DNA from: Sporolactobacillus laevolacticus DSM 442
Lineage (GTDB): Bacteria > Bacillota > Bacilli > Bacillales > Sporolactobacillaceae
Assembly: GCF_000497245.1 (NCBI RefSeq)
Contig: NZ_AWTC01000009.1
Location: 70,431 to 134,430 of the forward strand
DNA length: 64,000 bases
Direction: 5' to 3'
The translations under genes and the position numbers were made by a program. Position 1 is the stretch's first letter; each line of letters begins with the position of its first letter. A model generated the notes under the pieces. It saw only the letters and a list, made by a program, of their open reading frames with translations, did not search any database and was not told the DNA's origin. This document shows positions 61,060 to 64,000 of this stretch, piece by piece.

Positions 61060-61340
61060 ACAAGATAAGAAAGTGTATAAAATTTTGAATGAATTCAGAA
61101 TTCATATCAGCGGCGTAATGCGGAAAAAATTCTGATTCAAACACGAAAGTGCGAGACGCCTGCGGAGCGATCCCGTTGATCGCAGACCAAAGGGAACCCG
61201 CAGATGCTAAGTTGATCGAGGAGGCTCCCGGACTGCCCGCGGCAAGCGAGCAGCTGAAGTGTCATTCAAGCACAAGATTCATGATTCAAAGCCGCATATA
61301 GAGTGACAGGAATGGACCAGGCGTAACCTGGTTTTTCTAA
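61060..61340. repeat. Intergenic repeat, family B, copy 2
   Basis: It is collinear with 12023-12457 without the nested MITE. It begins with ACAAGATAAGAAAG, carries GTGCGAGACGCCTGCGG, GATCGAGGAGGCTCCCGGA and CTGCCCGCGGCAAGCGAGC, and ends with CCAGG (61317-61321)/CCTGG (61327-61331) followed by TTTTT, like a terminator. It is non-coding and fills the gap before the queT promoter. Confidence 0.8.
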
Positions 61341-61358
61341 CAGTGTAAAGAAAATAAA

Positions 61359-61386
61359 TTGACAAAAATTCTTTTTAGATTACAAT
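61359..61386 (+). promoter_or_regulatory. Sigma-A promoter of queT
   Basis: TTGACA (61359-61364) and TACAAT (61381-61386), spacer 16 bp. Transcription would begin near 61393, about 18 nt before the riboswitch. Confidence 0.7.
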
Positions 61387-61410
61387 AAAATAGTTTGAGC
61401 ATACTGCTTA

Positions 61411-61453
61411 CGTGGTTCGAAACCATCCCACGTTTATCAAAAAACTAAGGAGG
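61411..61453 (+). ncRNA. PreQ1-I riboswitch upstream of queT
   Basis: P1 is CGTGG (61411-61415) with CCACG (61428-61432); the loop carries TTCGAAACCATC, and the A-rich tail AAAAAACTAAGGAGG (61439-61453) would fold back to complete the H-type pseudoknot. The tail runs into the AAGGAGG ribosome-binding site, so preQ1 binding would block translation. The fold and the downstream queuosine-precursor transporter fit class I preQ1 switches. Confidence 0.88.
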
Positions 61454-61462
61454 AGTTTTTTA

Positions 61463-61948
61463 ATGAAACTCAGATCGCTTGCGGTCAATGCCATTTTAGC
61501 GGCGCTGTATATTGTGCTGACTTTCTTCCTTCAGCCCATCAGTTTTTCGGCTATTCAATTCCGGATCGCAGAGATGCTTAATCATCTCATTGTTTTTAAT
61601 AAGAAATATTTTTGGGGAATCATTTGCGGTGTCTTTATTGGCAATCTATTCTTTTCGCCAATGCTTCCTTATGACTTGATTTTTGGTACGGGGCAATCGG
61701 TGCTTGCTTTATTGATCACGATGTTTGTATCGAAGTTTGTCACAAATATCTGGGCTCGGATGATAATCAATACGGGGATTTTTACGGTCACCATGTGTAT
61801 TATAGCCTGGGAATTGGCGATCGTATTCCATATGCCGTTCCTGTGGACTTGGCTGACTGTCGCGATTGGCGAGTGCGCAGTAATGCTCGTTGGCGCGCCG
61901 ATCATGTATGCAATCAATCGTCGTGTCTCGTTTGAAAAATTGATATAA
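61463..61948 (+). CDS. queT: QueT-family queuosine precursor transporter
   Basis: QueT is the substrate-binding S component of an ECF transporter for a queuosine precursor. The 161-residue protein has about five membrane segments and the family features PISFSAIQFRIAEMLNHL near residue 25 and GVFIGNLFFSPMLPYDLIFGTGQS near 55. The ATG at 61463 lies 9 nt after the AAGGAGG, which is also the end of the preQ1 riboswitch; the frame extends back to 61412 through the aptamer. The energising ECF subunits are not in this window. Confidence 0.9.
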   Translation: MKLRSLAVNAILAALYIVLTFFLQPISFSAIQFRIAEMLNHLIVFNKKYFWGIICGVFIGNLFFSPMLPYDLIFGTGQSVLALLITMFVSKFVTNIWARMIINTGIFTVTMCIIAWELAIVFHMPFLWTWLTVAIGECAVMLVGAPIMYAINRRVSFEKLI

Positions 61949-61960
61949 GTCAGAAAGAAA

Positions 61961-61988
61961 TAAAAAAAGCATCCGCGGATGCTTTTTT
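61961..61988. terminator. Bidirectional terminator between queT and the DUF915 gene
   Basis: AAAAAAAGCATC (61961-61972) and GATGCTTTTTTT (61977-61988) are perfect complements around CGCG. It serves queT on the plus strand and probably the convergent hydrolase gene. Confidence 0.9.
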
Positions 61989-62863
61989 TATTTTGGACTG
62001 ATATGCCACAAGAAACCGGCGATCAGCCGGTCCACCTGAGGGTTTTCATGGAGCTGGCTATGTTGGGCACTTGGCCCGTAAACGATCTTCTCAGAGTAAT
62101 GGGCCCGATTAAAGAAGTAGCGTCCAAAAAATGCACTCTGCAGCGGCACGACACCGTCGCCTTCTTGTGGATTATGTATTTCACCAGCTATCGCAAGGAC
62201 AACCAAATCCTTCGGAAGACGTTTTCGATTCTGATAGAGTGAGCTTCTTTGTTTTAATTCGTCTATAGTATAATCCGCTTCATTCTGCGGGCCATTGATC
62301 CAATCAAACGGTGCTGCTATGGCTACATATTTCTCAACCTTTGGGTATTTATCCGGGTGATCAATCTGTTCTAGATAGCAAGTAAACGCCTTTCCACCCA
62401 TTGAATGGGAAACAACATTCACACGCTTGATGCCCTCTTCTTTTTTGAGCGTACGAAAGACATTGATTAACCAACTCGCCTGTTTCTCCATTGATTCATG
62501 GTTATCCATAAACAATACTTGAATTAAAGGTATTTTTTCGTTGGTTAGTTTGCCGGAAATAGTAATCGCTCCATTTGGCGCAACTTTGACAACCATCCCC
62601 CGTTGCGGGCCATCGTAATTGCTTGATAATCGCTGAAACATGGTGCGGAATGAACGTTCAGAACCCTTCCACCCATGTATAAAAACAGTTGGGATGTGCT
62701 GCTTTGAATGATCCTCTATCTTACTCTCATGCTCTGCAGACGTAATCGGTTCGATCCTGGTTTTACTCACCTTATCTCCATGCACCCTGCCGAAGAATAG
62801 GTAAGAAGAGATCGCAATAAGCACGACGGCACCAAAAAGGATGAGCATTCGTTTTGTTTTCAT
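61988..62863 (-). CDS. DUF915-type alpha/beta hydrolase, membrane anchored
   Basis: The 291-residue protein has an N-terminal signal-anchor (about 5-25) and an extracytoplasmic alpha/beta-hydrolase fold of the DUF915 type: oxyanion region FIHGWKGSERS near residue 61, nucleophile Ser in NVVSHSMGGK near 153, Asp in EGDGVVPLQS near 238 and His in AQHSQLHENP near 269. It is probably an esterase or lipase of unknown substrate. The ATG is preceded by GGAG within an inverted repeat at 62865-62896. Confidence 0.83.
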   Translation of the reverse strand: MKTKRMLILFGAVVLIAISSYLFFGRVHGDKVSKTRIEPITSAEHESKIEDHSKQHIPTVFIHGWKGSERSFRTMFQRLSSNYDGPQRGMVVKVAPNGAITISGKLTNEKIPLIQVLFMDNHESMEKQASWLINVFRTLKKEEGIKRVNVVSHSMGGKAFTCYLEQIDHPDKYPKVEKYVAIAAPFDWINGPQNEADYTIDELKQRSSLYQNRKRLPKDLVVLAIAGEIHNPQEGDGVVPLQSAFFGRYFFNRAHYSEKIVYGPSAQHSQLHENPQVDRLIAGFLWHISPK

Positions 62864-62864
62864 T

Positions 62865-62896
62865 TAATAACACTCCAAATTAAGTGAATGTTATTA
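62865..62896 (-). promoter_or_regulatory. Inverted repeat around the DUF915 gene ribosome-binding site
   Basis: TAATAACA (62865-62872) and TGTTATTA (62889-62896) are perfect complements with a 16-bp spacer that contains the minus-strand GGAG. It could be an operator or an RNA hairpin that exposes or hides the ribosome-binding site; the role is inference. Confidence 0.45.
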
Positions 62897-62957
62897 GCAT
62901 AGCGCAAAAAGAACATCTTTAAAACTGTTTCTTGCTCCTATAAGTTAAAAACGTTCA

Positions 62958-62966
62958 TGGTATAAT
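62958..62966 (+). promoter_or_regulatory. Extended -10 promoter of ypcP
   Basis: TGGTATAAT gives a perfect TATAAT (62961-62966) with the upstream TG of extended -10 promoters. No good -35 is seen at the expected distance. Confidence 0.55.
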
Positions 62967-62997
62967 GAAGTAAGATTACATGAAGAGGGGCGTTTTT

Positions 62998-63915
62998 TTG
63001 GCAAACCAACCGCAACTATTGCTTGTGGACGGTATGGCTTTGCTGTTTCGAGCATTTTATGCGACAGCGCCATCCGGCCAGTTTATGTTTAACGACCAAG
63101 GTATCCCTACAAATGGTGTACAAGGCTTTCTTCGGCATCTTCTGCTTGCGATTGAGAACAGGAAGCCAACGCATGTCGCAGTATGTTGGGATATGGGGAA
63201 TAAAACGTTTCGCCACAAGCTATTTGACGGCTACAAGGCGAACCGCTCGGCACCACCAGTGGAAATGGTCCCTCAATTCGATTTAGCAAAAGAAATGATT
63301 GATGCCTTTGGGATTCCTAATATAGGTGTAGCCGGCTTTGAGGCAGATGATTGCATCGGCACACTAGCAAAACATGCGCAGCAAGAAGCCGATATATCAA
63401 TTGTAACCGGAGACAGAGATCTGCTGCAGTTACTGGATCAGCGGATTAATGTGGACCTGCTCCAGAAAGGTTACGGAAACTATCGCAGTTATACGGAACA
63501 AGCTTTTTGTCAGCATTATGGCGTGTCACCACAACAATTTATTGATGTTAAAGCATTAATGGGTGATTCTAGTGACGGCTACCCAGGTGTGCATGGAATT
63601 GGTGAAAAAACAGCTATGAAACTGATTAAGCAATTCGGAAGCATCGAGTTGATGCTCGACAATCTGGAGCTGCTTCCAAAAGGACAGAAAATGAAGATCA
63701 GCACAGATTTAGACATGCTTCACTTATCGCGCAAACTCGCCAAAATTAATTGTCATGCACCGGTGACGCTAAATTTTGACGAAGCGTCTTATCAAGGCGT
63801 CCAAGATTCATTTGTAGAGAAAGTTAATACACTTGGAATGAAACTTGTGAAGTACGATCTTGTTCAGTTGCGCTGGAAACAAATGGAGCTTGATCATTCT
63901 GGCAGCGGTATGTAA
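62998..63915 (+). CDS. ypcP: 5'-3' exonuclease YpcP (ExoA-like)
   Basis: This stand-alone 5' nuclease resembles the N-terminal domain of DNA polymerase I and takes part in RNA primer removal and repair. The 305-residue protein has the metal motifs LLVDGMALLFRAFYA near residue 8, FEADDCIGTLA near 117, TGDRDLLQLL near 136 and the helix-hairpin-helix MGDSSDGYPGVHGIGEKTA near 188. The TTG at 62998 is chosen because GAGGGG lies about 7 nt upstream; ATG 62980 precedes that site. A terminator follows. Confidence 0.92.
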   Translation: MANQPQLLLVDGMALLFRAFYATAPSGQFMFNDQGIPTNGVQGFLRHLLLAIENRKPTHVAVCWDMGNKTFRHKLFDGYKANRSAPPVEMVPQFDLAKEMIDAFGIPNIGVAGFEADDCIGTLAKHAQQEADISIVTGDRDLLQLLDQRINVDLLQKGYGNYRSYTEQAFCQHYGVSPQQFIDVKALMGDSSDGYPGVHGIGEKTAMKLIKQFGSIELMLDNLELLPKGQKMKISTDLDMLHLSRKLAKINCHAPVTLNFDEASYQGVQDSFVEKVNTLGMKLVKYDLVQLRWKQMELDHSGSGM

Positions 63916-63954
63916 AATCAATGGTAATAAGTATAAAACGGTTTCAAAAAGAAG

Positions 63955-63987
63955 ACAGTCTTTTTTAGAGAAAGACTGCCTTTTTTT
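63955..63987 (+). terminator. Terminator after ypcP
   Basis: ACAGTCTTT (63955-63963) pairs with AAAGACTGC (63971-63979), with one end mismatch and a 7-nt loop, followed by seven T (63981-63987). Confidence 0.8.
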
Positions 63988-64000
63988 AGAATAAACTATT

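Overview
The window is a stretch of chromosome from a low-to-moderate-GC, endospore-forming Firmicute. Gene order follows the Bacillus subtilis run nudF-spoIIM-fur-xerD-pupG / dacF-spoIIA / spoVA / lysA / scpAB / dacB-spmAB-rluB-resDE / fer-ypbB-recS-ypbDF / ypbGH-gudB / sleB-ypeB / ypfA-cmk-rpsA-der-gpsA / spoIVA-hbs-mtrAB-hepS-menG-hepT-ndk-cheR / trp / ypiAB-ypjB. Several B. subtilis genes are absent from their usual places: drm, spoVAA/AB, resABC, aroF/aroB/aroH/trpE, hisC-tyrA-aroE and qcrABC. Loss of both cytochrome-c maturation (resABC) and the bc complex (qcrABC), with menaquinone tail synthesis kept, suggests a fermentative, weakly respiring spore former; a Sporolactobacillaceae-like organism is a reasonable guess, but it is inference only. 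No rRNA, tRNA or CRISPR array was seen.

Layout. 1-5050: a structured intergenic repeat, nudF, spoIIM, fur, yqzK, a XerD-like recombinase lacking two catalytic histidines, a second copy of the repeat, and pupG. 5199-8944 (minus strand): an accessory operon of an ArsR-type regulator with a long N-terminal domain and a three-gene ABC-2 exporter, with a consensus promoter and two palindromic operators. 9016-16102: dacF, spoIIAA-spoIIAB-sigF, a large repeat region with a nested MITE, and spoVAC-D-Eb-F. 16248-26640: lysA, ribT, scpAB, a small membrane protein, dacB-spmA-spmB, rluB, a MITE-like element where resABC would be, resD-resE, and fer (minus). 26797-33537: ypbB-recS-ypbD-ypbF, cotJABC (minus), ypbG, ypbH/mecB. 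33688-43339: gudB, sleB-ypeB, ypfA, cmk-plsC-rpsA, der-plsY. 43378-52249: gpsA, a SpoVIF-like gene, spoIVA, hbs, folE-mtrB, hepS-menG-hepT, ndk, cheR. 52301-57148: a TRAP-regulated trpDCFBA operon without trpE. 57250-63987: ypiA, ypiB, ypjB, a YugP-type peptidase, a preQ1 riboswitch with queT, a DUF915 hydrolase (minus), and the exonuclease ypcP.

How the genes work together. Much of the window serves sporulation: forespore sigma factor control (SpoIIAA/AB/SigF), engulfment (SpoIIM), coat base (SpoIVA, CotJ), cortex building and lysis (DacB, SpmAB, SleB/YpeB) and dipicolinate uptake and germination (SpoVA). The mtrB product, TRAP, is encoded about 4 kb upstream of its target, the trp leader at 52401-52441, which holds seven GAG triplets, an attenuator and a hairpin over the trpD Shine-Dalgarno.

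The most unusual content is non-coding. One repeat family is built from paired hairpins whose stems change in a compensatory way between copies. A second family ends in an intrinsic-terminator-like hairpin, and one copy of it is split by a 158-bp MITE with an 8-bp target duplication. Starts were moved to the codon with the best Shine-Dalgarno where the longest open frame looked too long; TTG starts are common (13 of 71 genes).
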